A stretch of DNA of 64,000 nucleotides from Deinococcus cellulosilyticus NBRC 106333 = KACC 11606 (GCF_007990775.1 NZ_BJXB01000002.1:186001-250000), one strand, 5' to 3'. Shown: positions 1-8,841, numbered from the stretch's first letter. Notes: generated from the sequence alone by a model not told the origin. Translations and numbers: made by a program.

Positions 1-646
1 CGAGACCGAAGAAGAAGAGGAAGAAGGGGGTGCAGAAACCCCGGAGCAGAAAGAAAAGCGCATCTCCCTGAACCAGCAGCGCCTGACGGCCGTTTCTGAA
101 GCCCTGGTGGCATCCGGGGCAAAAACCGTGCTGGACCTGGGATGTGGTGAGGGGAACCTGCTCAGGCACCTGGTCAAACACCGTTTTCAGCGGATTGTGG
201 CGGTGGATGCCTCCATCCGGCCTCTGGAACTGGCAAAAGAGAAATTTGAGGGGAAACCCGTTGAATTCCTGCATTCCTCTGTGACCTATCTGGATGACCG
301 CCTGACTGGATTTGATGCTGCAGCCCTGGTGGAGGTCATTGAGCACCTCGACCCGGACCGCATTCAGGCCATGGAGCGCAGCGTGTTCGGGCACATGAAA
401 CCCCAGACGGTGGTGGTCACCACGCCCAACGTGGAGTACAACGTGCTCTTTGAGGACATGACCGGACTCAGGCACCGGGACCACCGTTTTGAGTGGACCC
501 GTGCAGAATTCCAGGCGTGGGCAGGCAGGGTGGCTGAGACTTACGGTTACACCACCGAATTCAGAACGGTGGGCGACGTGCATGAAGTGCATGGCTCTCC
601 CACCCAGATGGCCATTTTCACCCGCATGGTCAGGAGAACGGCATGA
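1..646 (+). CDS. hen1: 3'-terminal RNA ribose 2'-O-methyltransferase Hen1, C-terminal part (partial)
   Basis: The gene enters from the left edge, so only the C-terminal half (about 214 codons, reading from base 2) is visible. It opens with an acidic Glu-rich linker and then a class I SAM methyltransferase domain with the SAM loop LDLGCGEGN. The Hen1 metal-site signature EVIEHL is followed by a His-rich segment HRDHRFEWTR, which bacterial Hen1 uses to bind its metal. Bacterial Hen1 adds a 2'-O-methyl group to the repaired 3' end during RNA repair. Its TGA overlaps the ATG of pnkp by one ATGA, so the two are translationally coupled. The N-terminal Pnkp-activating domain lies outside the window. 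Confidence 0.9.
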   Translation, partial: ETEEEEEEGGAETPEQKEKRISLNQQRLTAVSEALVASGAKTVLDLGCGEGNLLRHLVKHRFQRIVAVDASIRPLELAKEKFEGKPVEFLHSSVTYLDDRLTGFDAAALVEVIEHLDPDRIQAMERSVFGHMKPQTVVVTTPNVEYNVLFEDMTGLRHRDHRFEWTRAEFQAWAGRVAETYGYTTEFRTVGDVHEVHGSPTQMAIFTRMVRRTA

Positions 647-3138
647 AGATCGAGATTCCAGAACTGTGCCTGGTGGCCCTGATCGGGGCGTCCAGCAGTG
701 GCAAGAGCACCTTTGCCCGACAGCACTTCAAACCCACAGAGGTCCTCTCCAGCGATTATTTCCGTGCCCTCCTGACAGACGACGAGAACGATCTGGAGAT
801 CACCAGAGAAGCTTTTGAGCTGCTGCACCATGTGGCAAAAAAGCGCCTGACGGCAGGAAAGCTGACCGTCATTGATGCCACCAGCCTGCAGAAAGATGCC
901 CGGGCACAGATCCTCAGGACGGCAAAGGAAACAGACGTGCTGACCGTGGCCCTGGTGCTGGACATCCCAGAAGTGACCCTGATGGAACGCCACCATCAGC
1001 GCCCTGACCGGCACTTCCCAGTTTCTGTCATTCGCAAGCACGCGTACCAGCTCAGGAGCAGCATCCGCTCACTGGACCGTGAGGGCTTCCGTCAGGTGCA
1101 TGTGCTGAAACCCGAAGACCTCGAAGGTCTGGTCATTGAACGCAAGCCCCTGTACAACAACCTGAAGCACCTCACGGGACCCTTTGACTTCATTGGAGAC
1201 GTGCACGGCTGTTTTGAGGAGCTTCGGGAACTCCTGGTGGAACTGGGTTATCAGCTGACGGAAGACCTGCATGCCCACCATCCGGAGGGCAGAACCGCTG
1301 TCTTTGTGGGCGACCTGGTGGACCGTGGGCCAGACAGTGTGAGGGTGTTGCGTCTGGTCATGAACATGGTCAAAGACAGAACTGCACTCTGTGTTCCGGG
1401 AAACCACGATGAAAAGCTGAAAAAGTATCTTTCTGGCAAACGGGTCCAGATGACCCACGGTCTGGAGCGCACAGCAGAACAGTTGCAGGACACCACACCC
1501 GAATTCAGGCAGGAAGTGCTGAAATTTCTGGAAAACATGGTGAGCCATTACATGCTGGACCAGGGCAATGTGGTGGTGGCCCACGCAGGCCTGATCGAAC
1601 GGTACCAGGGTCGTGCGTCCGCAAGGGTGCGGGAGTTCTGCCTGTATGGAGACACCACCGGAGAGACCGACGAGGAAGGTTTGCCCATCCGTCTGGACTG
1701 GGCCAAGAACTACCGGGGCAAGGCCAAAGTCATTTACGGTCACGTTCCGGTGCGTGAGGCGCAGTGGGTCAACAACACCATCGACCTGGACACCGGATGT
1801 GTGTTCGGTGGCAAACTGACCGCTCTCAGGTACCCTGAACTCACCCTGACCAGCATCCCTGCGAAAATGGAGCATTACGAACCAGGCAAAAAACTCAAAA
1901 CCGTGCTGAATGCCCAGCACGTGGCAGACCACACCCTGCGCTGGCAGGATTTTGCCCGCGAAAAGTTCATTGAGACGGCTGTGGGCACCATCCGCATTCA
2001 CGAGGCCAACAACATCGCTGCACTGGAAACTGCAAGCCGCTTTGCCCTGGACCCCAGATGGCTGATCTTCCTGCCCCCCACTGTGTCTCCAAGCCACACC
2101 AGTGAACGTCCAGACCTGCTGGAGCATCCTGAAGACGCCTTCCGGTACTACCAGAAGCAAGGTCTGACCCAGGTGATCTGCGAGGAGAAACACATGGGCT
2201 CAAGGGCTGTGGCGGTGGTGTGCAAAAACCCTGCAGTGGCCCGCACCCGATTTGGCACGGCAGAAGAACGCCTGGGGGTGGTGTACTCCCGCACAGGTCG
2301 GGCCTTCTTCAACGATCAAACCCTGGAGCAGGCCTTTCTGGAGCGCCTGCGCGGTGCCCTGGACCGTGCAGGCTTCTGGGAGGAATTCCAGACCGACTGG
2401 GTGTGCCTGGACGGGGAACTTCTCCCCTGGTCTTTCAAGGCCACTTCCCTCCTGAAAGAACAGTATGCTGCCACTGGGACCGCAGCCACCCATGCCCTGG
2501 GCACTGCCGTTCAGGCGCTGGAAAAACACCCTGGAGCCGCAGAACTGCTGCAGCAGACCCGTGAACGTCTGGAAAACCTGAACGATTATGTGGCAGCATA
2601 CCGGACATATTGTCAGACCGTGGAGTCCATCGAAGACCTGAAGTTTGCCCCTTTCCACCTGCTTGCCACCGAAGGGCAGGTGCACACAGACAAAACCCAC
2701 CTGTGGCACATGCAAACCCTGGAACGCCTCAGCACTTTTGACGCCCTGCTGGCTCCGACCCCTTATCAGGTGGTGGACCTGCAAGATGAAACAAGCATTC
2801 AGCAGGCCACCGCGTGGTGGGAGAAACTCACGGCAAGTGGCAAAGAAGGCATGGTGGTCAAAACCATGCAGTTCATCCCGGAGCGCAGAACCCAGCCCAG
2901 CCTGAAAATCCGGGGCCGTGAATACCTCCGCATCATCTACGGACCCGAATACACCCGACATCTGGACCGCCTGCGGGGCCGTGCACTGGGAGCCAAACGT
3001 GAACGGGCCACCCGTGAATTCCATCTCGGCCTTGAAGCCCTCAACCGATTCGTGACCCATCAACCCCTCTGGAAGATCCACGAGTGCATTCTGGGCGTGC
3101 TGGCACTGGAAAGTGAGGGCATCGACCCGAGGCTGTAA
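643..3138 (+). CDS. pnkp: Polynucleotide kinase-phosphatase/RNA ligase Pnkp
   Basis: This 831-residue, three-domain RNA repair enzyme has an N-terminal 5' kinase with Walker A GASSSGKST (residues 15-23, Lys21). A central calcineurin-like phosphatase (about 180-430) carries DVHGC, GDLVDRG, GNHDE and AHAG. The C-terminal nucleotidyltransferase/ligase has motif I EKHMGSR, with candidate AMP-accepting Lys516. The length fits the family (Clostridium thermocellum Pnkp is about 870). It heals 2',3'-cyclic phosphate and 5'-OH ends. The ligase needs Hen1 for sealing, and Hen1 is encoded immediately upstream with a 4-base overlap. All key motifs are intact. Confidence 0.93.
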   Translation: MKIEIPELCLVALIGASSSGKSTFARQHFKPTEVLSSDYFRALLTDDENDLEITREAFELLHHVAKKRLTAGKLTVIDATSLQKDARAQILRTAKETDVLTVALVLDIPEVTLMERHHQRPDRHFPVSVIRKHAYQLRSSIRSLDREGFRQVHVLKPEDLEGLVIERKPLYNNLKHLTGPFDFIGDVHGCFEELRELLVELGYQLTEDLHAHHPEGRTAVFVGDLVDRGPDSVRVLRLVMNMVKDRTALCVPGNHDEKLKKYLSGKRVQMTHGLERTAEQLQDTTPEFRQEVLKFLENMVSHYMLDQGNVVVAHAGLIERYQGRASARVREFCLYGDTTGETDEEGLPIRLDWAKNYRGKAKVIYGHVPVREAQWVNNTIDLDTGCVFGGKLTALRYPELTLTSIPAKMEHYEPGKKLKTVLNAQHVADHTLRWQDFAREKFIETAVGTIRIHEANNIAALETASRFALDPRWLIFLPPTVSPSHTSERPDLLEHPEDAFRYYQKQGLTQVICEEKHMGSRAVAVVCKNPAVARTRFGTAEERLGVVYSRTGRAFFNDQTLEQAFLERLRGALDRAGFWEEFQTDWVCLDGELLPWSFKATSLLKEQYAATGTAATHALGTAVQALEKHPGAAELLQQTRERLENLNDYVAAYRTYCQTVESIEDLKFAPFHLLATEGQVHTDKTHLWHMQTLERLSTFDALLAPTPYQVVDLQDETSIQQATAWWEKLTASGKEGMVVKTMQFIPERRTQPSLKIRGREYLRIIYGPEYTRHLDRLRGRALGAKRERATREFHLGLEALNRFVTHQPLWKIHECILGVLALESEGIDPRL

Positions 3139-3143
3139 TGAGG

Positions 3144-3170
3144 GGTCAGCCATCAGCTTTCAGCAATCAG
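3144..3170 (+). repeat. Short interspersed repeat, family A, copy 1
   Basis: This 27-base stretch between pnkp and the next gene matches a second copy at 51836-51862 (opposite strand) at 25 of 27 positions. Part of it also recurs at 20653-20670. The shared core is CATCAGCTxTCAGCA. All copies are intergenic. Confidence 0.6.
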
Positions 3171-3183
3171 CAAAAGATGTATC

Positions 3184-3207
3184 AGCACCTGTCAAACAAC
3201 AGGTGCT
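3184..3207 (+). terminator. Stem-loop after pnkp
   Basis: Perfect 9-bp arms AGCACCTGT and ACAGGTGCT enclose a 6-base loop 45 bases after the pnkp stop. The T-tract is poor, so termination is likely but not certain. Confidence 0.45.
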
Positions 3208-3227
3208 CTCTGGTTTGAGGACTGAAA

Positions 3228-3755
3228 TCACCAGCCAGTCAGGAGCGAAATCACAAACAACAGACCTGAGGACATCAGACCTGCCAGAACGGTCATCCAG
3301 AATACACCCCATGGGCTGCCTCCATAAAAACTGCTGATGCCTTTGCAATACACACACATGACCCAGATGATTGCCCCCAGACTTCCCAGTGAGAACAGCC
3401 AGATCAGGAAGGACAGCTCAGGATTGGTGGGATCAGACAGGATCAAAAGCCCCTGAATCAACACACTGAACACCAACCCACTGGCCAGGGAAAACTTCAA
3501 CAGGTCCACCCAGGAGACGCGCAGCCCGATCCAGCCCAGAGTCAGGGTGGTGAGGTAGAGGCTCAAAGCAGCACCCAGCCAGCCCTGCACCCCTTCCTGC
3601 CATTTGAAATCTGGTGACAGCCAGGCCAAAGCCAGCTGGATCAATACGGTGACCATCAACACCAGCCCATACTGCTGTATCGGGGTCTGAAAAAGCACTT
3701 TGGCTTGTTTCGTGATCTGGAAGGGCAATTTCAAAGCTGCGAGCAAAGTTTGCAT
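3228..3755 (-). CDS. Hypothetical integral membrane protein
   Basis: A 175-residue protein of unknown function with about five hydrophobic segments (for example LVLMVTVLIQLALAWL and FSLASGLVFSVLIQGLLIL). The first soluble stretch is MQTLLAALKLPFQITKQAKVLF. The ATG at 3755 was chosen over an upstream ATG because GAGGATGG lies about 8 bases before it. The overall pattern of a short soluble N-terminus followed by five helices recalls Yip1-type membrane proteins, but I see no diagnostic motif. It runs convergent to pnkp, with the repeat and stem-loop between them. Confidence 0.6.
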   Translation of the reverse strand: MQTLLAALKLPFQITKQAKVLFQTPIQQYGLVLMVTVLIQLALAWLSPDFKWQEGVQGWLGAALSLYLTTLTLGWIGLRVSWVDLLKFSLASGLVFSVLIQGLLILSDPTNPELSFLIWLFSLGSLGAIIWVMCVYCKGISSFYGGSPWGVFWMTVLAGLMSSGLLFVISLLTGW

Positions 3756-3887
3756 ATTTTTACCATCCTCTGAGCATGACAAATGGGGCACATGACATAT
3801 GAACGTTTGATGCTTATTTTAGGCCAGAACATTCGGAAACGTGTAAAGAAAAGACAATAATCTGCAAAATCTGAAAAGCCTGAGTTA

Positions 3888-4520
3888 TCAGTGGCTTTCC
3901 CGAATGCCCACCGTGACTGCTCCAAGGGCCAGATACACCCCTCCGGTCAGGTACTTCTGGCGGCGCATGAAGGTCTGGTTTTGCCTGAGGCGTCTGGCCA
4001 GCCATCCTCCGAGCAGGGCGTACATGCTGTCACTCAGGACTCCCAGAACCACGAAAACCGCTCCGAGCAGCAGGATCTGGATCAGGACCGGCCCAGCCTG
4101 CGGATGCACGAACTGGGGCAGGAACGCCAGGAAAAACAGGGCTGTTTTGGGGTTCAGGGCGTTCACAATGATCCCCTGGGTGAAGACTTTTGCCAGGGCC
4201 TGAGGGGGCACCTGGGTGTCGTCCTGGGGGTTTGCCCTTTCCAGCATGGTGCGGATGCCCAGATACACCAGGTAGGCCGCTCCAAGCACCTTCACCACGG
4301 TGAAAGCCAGAGCTGAGGACAGCAGCAATGCAGAAAGCCCTGCTGCAGCAGCAAAAATGTGAACCAGACTGCCCACCCCGACCCCGAGTGCAGAGACCAG
4401 TCCGGCCTGTCTGCCCTGTTGCACACTGCGGGCAACGATGTACAGCACCGAGGGGCCAGGAATGGCGAGCAAGGCCAGTGCGGACACGATAAAAATGAGC
4501 AGGGTGGCAGGTTCAATCAT
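3888..4520 (-). CDS. LysE/RhtB-family amino acid exporter
   Basis: A 210-residue membrane protein with the family hallmark near the N-terminus (AIPGPSVLYIVARSVQQGR) and six predicted helices. A mid-protein segment GIIVNALNPKTALFFLAFLPQF is typical of LysE/RhtB efflux proteins, which export amino acids or homoserine lactones across the inner membrane. There are two in-frame ATGs. The one at 4520 has GGAG at a normal 6-base distance, while for the ATG at 4526 the GGAG abuts the start. The gene is divergent from the arginase-family gene. The substrate cannot be told from sequence. Confidence 0.85.
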   Translation of the reverse strand: MIEPATLLIFIVSALALLAIPGPSVLYIVARSVQQGRQAGLVSALGVGVGSLVHIFAAAAGLSALLLSSALAFTVVKVLGAAYLVYLGIRTMLERANPQDDTQVPPQALAKVFTQGIIVNALNPKTALFFLAFLPQFVHPQAGPVLIQILLLGAVFVVLGVLSDSMYALLGGWLARRLRQNQTFMRRQKYLTGGVYLALGAVTVGIRESH

Positions 4521-4629
4521 GGGCATCTCCTGCTTTCAGGAATCCACATTTTCCTGCCCCTGTCAAGCAAAAAATCCAGATCAGCCACATGGCCGTTGCG
4601 ACCTGCCTGCTGTTTTTTTATGCTGGAGC

Positions 4630-5442
4630 ATGGATTTCTCTCTTCTTTCCTTTCCGCAGTGGCAGGGCTCAGATGGCAGAACGGAGCTCCACTCTGGTGC
4701 ACAGTTGCTGGCCTCAACTTTTGGTGCAGAACCCCTGCTAACCGTTTCCACACAGGCCACACAGGTGGAGCAGAACATCTGGGGCAGACGCACCCTGATC
4801 CAGCACTTTCTGGAAGCACAACGGCAACTGAAGGGCAGAAACCTGCAGCAGTACATCACACTGGGAGGGGACTGTGCCATTGAGTGGGCCCTGATTTCCC
4901 ACCTCAATGAACTGTGCAGGGGAAACCTGCTGGTGGTCTGGCTGGATGGTCATGCCGACCTGAACACCCCTGAGACCTCTTACAGCCACACTTTTCATGG
5001 GATGGTGCTGAGGACCCTGCTGGGCGAGGGTGATCCTGAATTTCTGGCCCTCACCCCCTCTTTTCTGAGGCCAGAGCAGGTGGTGCTGGCAGGGGTCAGG
5101 GAGCTTGATACAGCAGAAGAGGCGTACATTCGGGAGCAGGACATCACGTTGCTCGATGCAAAGACCCTGAGAGCAGATCCTGGCATGCTGCTGGAAGCGG
5201 CCCACCAGAAAGGGTTTGAGCACCTTTATGTGCATGTGGATCTGGATGTGCTGGACCCTTCACAGATTTCCTCCATTGGCTGGCCTGCTCCAGAGGGTCT
5301 GCTCCTGCAGGATCTGTTGGACCTCATTCACAGGATCAAAACTGATTTTCACATTCAGGGTGCAAGCATCACCGAGTATCTCGGAGAAGACATCAAGGAT
5401 CTGGTCGTGGTGCAGGACATTCTGGAGGCGTTCAGGGTCTGA
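4630..5442 (+). CDS. Arginase/agmatinase-family ureohydrolase-like protein
   Basis: A 270-residue ureohydrolase-fold protein. Metal-site motifs are GGDC (79-82), DGHAD (106-110) and DLDVLDP (204-210). In arginases and agmatinases the first motif is GGDH, whose His binds Mn. Here it is Cys82, while the other Mn ligands (D106, H108, D110, D204, D206) are kept. The family hydrolyses guanidino groups to urea plus an amine, which would feed the urease locus nearby, but the substrate is unknown. The start at 4630 is favoured because TATGCT at 4619-4624 sits 5 bases before it (leaderless pattern). It ends 2 bases from the convergent gene. Confidence 0.8.
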   Translation: MDFSLLSFPQWQGSDGRTELHSGAQLLASTFGAEPLLTVSTQATQVEQNIWGRRTLIQHFLEAQRQLKGRNLQQYITLGGDCAIEWALISHLNELCRGNLLVVWLDGHADLNTPETSYSHTFHGMVLRTLLGEGDPEFLALTPSFLRPEQVVLAGVRELDTAEEAYIREQDITLLDAKTLRADPGMLLEAAHQKGFEHLYVHVDLDVLDPSQISSIGWPAPEGLLLQDLLDLIHRIKTDFHIQGASITEYLGEDIKDLVVVQDILEAFRV

Positions 5443-5444
5443 GG

Positions 5445-6593
5445 TCAACTGTTGAAAATGCCGAGGGGCACCCACATTTCTGTGCTGGAGAGTCCACCGT
5501 GGTTCCCTTTCCAGCCCTTGATCTGGAGAACCTCGGGGTGGTAGGACCAGTTCAATTCCATATCGTCTCTGGCATGGGCCATCAGGGTGCCTGTGCGGGT
5601 CAGGAACTGGAGATCTGCGGGGTCTCCCCCGAAATAACCCTCTTCCCAGAGCTGATGGCTGGAAACCACATCCGCCCATCTGGAGAGGTAAGCCTGCACC
5701 TCCGCTTCATGGCCAGGTTTCACATCCACGTACCGTGACACCTTGTCTCCTGACACGGGCCTCAGGAGGTGGGGATGGAGGTCCAGATGCCCATCCAGCC
5801 AGATGTTCCCGGAAATGGTTTTGTGGCCGTGGTCTGCAGTGAGCATCAATGTGGTGTGAGGAGGGAGACGATGCATCACACCCCCCAGGATGGTGTTCAG
5901 AAGCCTTGCCTCATCCCGGGCCTCCTGGCTTTCAGGGCCGTACCTGTGGCACATGTCATCGTAATGGGGGTAGTAGATCACCACATAATCAGAGTGCTGC
6001 AGCGCATTCTGCACCAGGGTTGGAATGGTGCTCGGCGTGAAGGCATAGCCCTGTTGGTGTGAGCCTTCATGGTGCCAGTTGCTCAAAAAAGACCCCTCAA
6101 AAGCTTCTGGGAAGATGATGGTGCTGCGAACCCTTGCCTCATCCAGCCTGCTGTAAATGGAACGGGTCTTTCGCATGAACCCCAGATCCACCCCTTGCCG
6201 GGTGAATTCATCCTTGTTGCGGATCAGGTTGACGATGGTCCCGAGTTCCTGCAGCCACAGGCACCCGGAGAGCCATCCGGTTTCTGCGGGTGGAGCCCCC
6301 ATGTGCAGGGTGGTGAGGGCTGCCATGGTGGTGCTGGGAAACACGCTGGTCAGCCTGCGAACCTCTTGAAAATGGTCTGCTGCACCCAGATCTCCCTGCT
6401 GGCGGTGGCGTTCGAGTTGCTCAAAACCCAGACCATCCACAATCAAGAGCACTGCTTTTTTCTGAAAAGGAATGGGGGCGTGCAGAGGATCATGTTTGCT
6501 CTTGAGTCCAAAATGGCTTTGAATGCTGCTGATCAAATTGAGAATGCCTCCACCAGCATAATCGGGCCGGACTGTGCCAGGAATGAGAACCAT
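5445..6593 (-). CDS. Alkaline phosphatase superfamily protein (type I phosphodiesterase/nucleotide pyrophosphatase-like)
   Basis: This 382-residue protein shows the metal-binding and nucleophile pattern of the superfamily. LLIVDGLGF supplies an early Asp, FPSTTMAALTTLHMGAPPAETGW supplies a nucleophile Thr/Ser, YYPHYDDMCHRYGP a metal site, and TADHGH the late Asp-His pair. Such enzymes hydrolyse phosphodiester or phosphonate bonds. No signal peptide is obvious, so a cytoplasmic location is likely. The start at 6593 (MVLIPG) follows TAAAAT by 7 bases, a leaderless arrangement, and is preferred over an ATG 9 bases upstream. It is convergent with the arginase-family gene. Confidence 0.82.
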   Translation of the reverse strand: MVLIPGTVRPDYAGGGILNLISSIQSHFGLKSKHDPLHAPIPFQKKAVLLIVDGLGFEQLERHRQQGDLGAADHFQEVRRLTSVFPSTTMAALTTLHMGAPPAETGWLSGCLWLQELGTIVNLIRNKDEFTRQGVDLGFMRKTRSIYSRLDEARVRSTIIFPEAFEGSFLSNWHHEGSHQQGYAFTPSTIPTLVQNALQHSDYVVIYYPHYDDMCHRYGPESQEARDEARLLNTILGGVMHRLPPHTTLMLTADHGHKTISGNIWLDGHLDLHPHLLRPVSGDKVSRYVDVKPGHEAEVQAYLSRWADVVSSHQLWEEGYFGGDPADLQFLTRTGTLMAHARDDMELNWSYHPEVLQIKGWKGNHGGLSSTEMWVPLGIFNS

Positions 6594-6718
6594 GTCGCCC
6601 ATTTTATACAGCAGGCATCAGGGCACGGGTGGGCCACATGACGCAGGTGAGGGGACCTGGGGCTGAACTCTGTCAGAATTGCTGCTTCACCGTCCTTGCA
6701 GACAGTGGAAGCTGAAAG

Positions 6719-7855
6719 GTGTCTGCTGAGCCCACCCCCCCTCCGGCCCAACCTCCGGAAACCGAGAAGGTTTCCACACTGGAGCTGTACTTTGATCTGG
6801 TGTTCGTGTTCATTGTCACGCAGGTGACCCACATGGTGGAACACGCGCACGGCCCCCTGGATGTCATGAAGGGCATGCTGGTTCTGGGGATCACCTGGTG
6901 GATGTATGGGGGTTACGCCTGGCTGACCAATCATGTCAGCACTTCACATCCAGCCCACCGACTGTGGATTCTGCTGGGCATGGCAGGTTTTCTGATGATC
7001 GGGGTGTCGGTGCCCCATGTGTTCACCGAGGGTGGGATGCTGTTCGGGGTGGGGTTCATGCTGGTGGTGCTGGTGCACACGGTGCTCTTCACCCGTGCTG
7101 ACAGCAAGGCCCCGATCATGGCCAGCCTGAGGATGGCCCCCTATCATCTGCTGGCCGCTGTGCTGGCCCTGGGTGCCGGATTCACCAGCGGACAGATGGA
7201 CTGGATTTTGCTGGGTGGAGCGTTCAGCATCCAGTTCCTGTCTCCCCTGCTCACCCGCACCCGAGGGTTTCGGGTGCAACCCAGGCATTTTGTGGAGCGT
7301 CACGGTCTGGTGATGATCATTGCCCTGGGTGAGGCCGTGGTGGCCATCGGGACCACCACCACCGAAGAGCCCCTGGTCATGCCCCTGATCATGAAGGCCC
7401 TGATGGGTCTGGTGCTGACCTCTGCCCTGTGGTGGAGTTATTTTGCTGGAGAATCCCAGGCGGCAGAGCGGGCCCTGGAGCATGCCCAGACCCAGAACCG
7501 CAGCAAGATGGCCCTCGCTGGGTACGGTTACGCCCATCTGGGGATGATTGTGGGGATTGTGCTGCTGGCTTCCAGCATTCAGGGCTTCATGGTCCACCCT
7601 TCTGAACAGGAGGGCTTTCCCCCAGAGTGGCTGCTTGCCTGGGGCCTTTGTGTGTATCTGCTGTCAGATGTGTTTTTTCGCATCTGGCTGAGCATCGGGC
7701 TGCAAACGTTCCGCCTGGGGTTTGCCCTGCTGATGCCAGTTCTGGGCTGGGTGGCCTCCCACCTGCCTGAGATGGTTCAACTCAGCACCTTCACGCTCGC
7801 CCTGGTGCTGATGGTGGTTCTGGAGCAGGTGCGGACATCCCGACTGCCCCGGTGA
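6719..7855 (+). CDS. ltrA: Low temperature requirement protein A (LtrA) family membrane protein
   Basis: A 378-residue polytopic membrane protein. The N-terminal signature TLELYFDLVFVFIVTQVTH is the LtrA family hallmark, and RHFVERHGLVMIIALGEAVVAIG is the second conserved block. About ten or more helices follow. The biochemical role of LtrA is unknown. The family was named from a Listeria mutant unable to grow in the cold. The GTG start at 6719 follows AAAGG very closely, with GGAAG further upstream, so the exact start is uncertain. It converges on the XRE regulator with only 4 bases between stops. Confidence 0.87.
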   Translation: MSAEPTPPPAQPPETEKVSTLELYFDLVFVFIVTQVTHMVEHAHGPLDVMKGMLVLGITWWMYGGYAWLTNHVSTSHPAHRLWILLGMAGFLMIGVSVPHVFTEGGMLFGVGFMLVVLVHTVLFTRADSKAPIMASLRMAPYHLLAAVLALGAGFTSGQMDWILLGGAFSIQFLSPLLTRTRGFRVQPRHFVERHGLVMIIALGEAVVAIGTTTTEEPLVMPLIMKALMGLVLTSALWWSYFAGESQAAERALEHAQTQNRSKMALAGYGYAHLGMIVGIVLLASSIQGFMVHPSEQEGFPPEWLLAWGLCVYLLSDVFFRIWLSIGLQTFRLGFALLMPVLGWVASHLPEMVQLSTFTLALVLMVVLEQVRTSRLPR

Positions 7856-7859
7856 GGGG

Positions 7860-8054
7860 TCATTCTTCGTACTGGAAGATGTCTTCAATGGTGAGGTTGA
7901 AGGCCCGGGCAATCTTGAAGGCCAGAGGCAGGCTGGGATCGTATTTGCCGGTTTCGAGCGCGTTGATGGTCTGTCTGGAGGTGTCCAGCATCAGCGCAAG
8001 GTCGGCCTGGGTGAGGTTGCGTTCGGCCCTCAGAACCTTGATGCGGTTTTTCAT
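7860..8054 (-). CDS. Small XRE-family (Cro/CI-like) transcriptional regulator
   Basis: This 64-residue protein is essentially one helix-turn-helix domain: IKVLRAERNLTQADLALMLD, then TSRQTINALETGKYDPSL. That layout matches the YgzD/Cro-CI small regulators. It overlaps the upstream membrane-protein gene by 4 bases (ATGA), so it is the last cistron of a three-gene operon (8841 to 7860). Regulators of this size often repress the operon they sit in, and that is likely here but not shown. No separate effector domain is present. Confidence 0.88.
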   Translation of the reverse strand: MKNRIKVLRAERNLTQADLALMLDTSRQTINALETGKYDPSLPLAFKIARAFNLTIEDIFQYEE

Positions 8055-8449
8055 GTTCTGGACTGCACCCCCATGCTGACGCTGAAGGTCAGAAATCCGA
8101 GGACCCAGTTGATCCAGACAGGCAGCACAGGAATCTTCCCGGCGGCCTGCAGCGGGTAGTAGGCCATGCTGAAAGCCATGACGGCCACGAAAGCCAGTGC
8201 AGCGGCCTTGAGCATTTTCAGGCGACCATACTCATCCATGGTCAGGTATCCCCGGTACACCAGAAAAAACAGCATGAAGGGAAAAGCCGTGCGGATGCCC
8301 ACGGTCACGCCCCACAGGAAATCGCGGGTGTCCGGTTCGCTGGCCCAGTTCTCCTGCAAGAGTGAAATCAAGATGGTGAGTCCTGCAAGAATGAATCCTG
8401 ACACGGTCAGGGAACGGAAGACTTTCTTGACGCGCTGGTCACGGTTCAT
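8051..8449 (-). CDS. Small four-helix membrane protein, paralogue 2
   Basis: A 132-residue protein with four predicted helices. It is clearly related to the gene just upstream: both start with a charged segment (MNRDQRVKK versus MERDKRIKE), share YRGYxxMDEYG after the second helix, and end in MGVQSRT. The ATG at 8449 overlaps the stop of paralogue 1 by 4 bases. The function is unknown. Being followed by a small XRE regulator suggests a self-regulated membrane module. Confidence 0.75.
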   Translation of the reverse strand: MNRDQRVKKVFRSLTVSGFILAGLTILISLLQENWASEPDTRDFLWGVTVGIRTAFPFMLFFLVYRGYLTMDEYGRLKMLKAAALAFVAVMAFSMAYYPLQAAGKIPVLPVWINWVLGFLTFSVSMGVQSRT

Positions 8450-8841
8450 TCTGCCCCCGTTCTGGACTGCACACCCATGGCAATGCCGTAAGAGGTGGAG
8501 CCCACCACCCAGATGACCCACAAGGGCAACGGGGGCAGTTTGAAGGCGGCCTCCAGCGGAAAATAGATCATGCTGAGGCCCATGACCACCATGAAACCCA
8601 CCGCCACAGCTTTCAGGGTCATGGTTTTGCCGTACTCGTCCATGCTCTGGTAGCCCCGGTAAGTCATGAGGATCAGGGAGACAGGGAGAACCACCATGAG
8701 TCCGATCCCAAAGCCTTTGAGGATGCTGGAAGATTGCAGGTGCTCGGCCAGAAAGAGTGCTGCCATGGCCAGCACAGCAATCACGATGGCGGCCCGGGCG
8801 CCTTTCTGCATGGTTTCCTTGATGCGTTTGTCCCGTTCCAT
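8446..8841 (-). CDS. Small four-helix membrane protein, paralogue 1
   Basis: A 131-residue protein with four hydrophobic segments, the conserved TYRGYQSMDEYGKTMTLK loop, and the same C-terminal MGVQSRT as its neighbour. Start at 8841 (MERDKR) is chosen because AGGTGAGG lies about 6 bases upstream. An ATG at 8874 is in frame but lacks a good site. It is the first gene of a three-cistron operon with paralogue 2 and an XRE regulator, all joined by ATGA overlaps. No known activity was recognised. Confidence 0.72.
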   Translation of the reverse strand: MERDKRIKETMQKGARAAIVIAVLAMAALFLAEHLQSSSILKGFGIGLMVVLPVSLILMTYRGYQSMDEYGKTMTLKAVAVGFMVVMGLSMIYFPLEAAFKLPPLPLWVIWVVGSTSYGIAMGVQSRTGAE

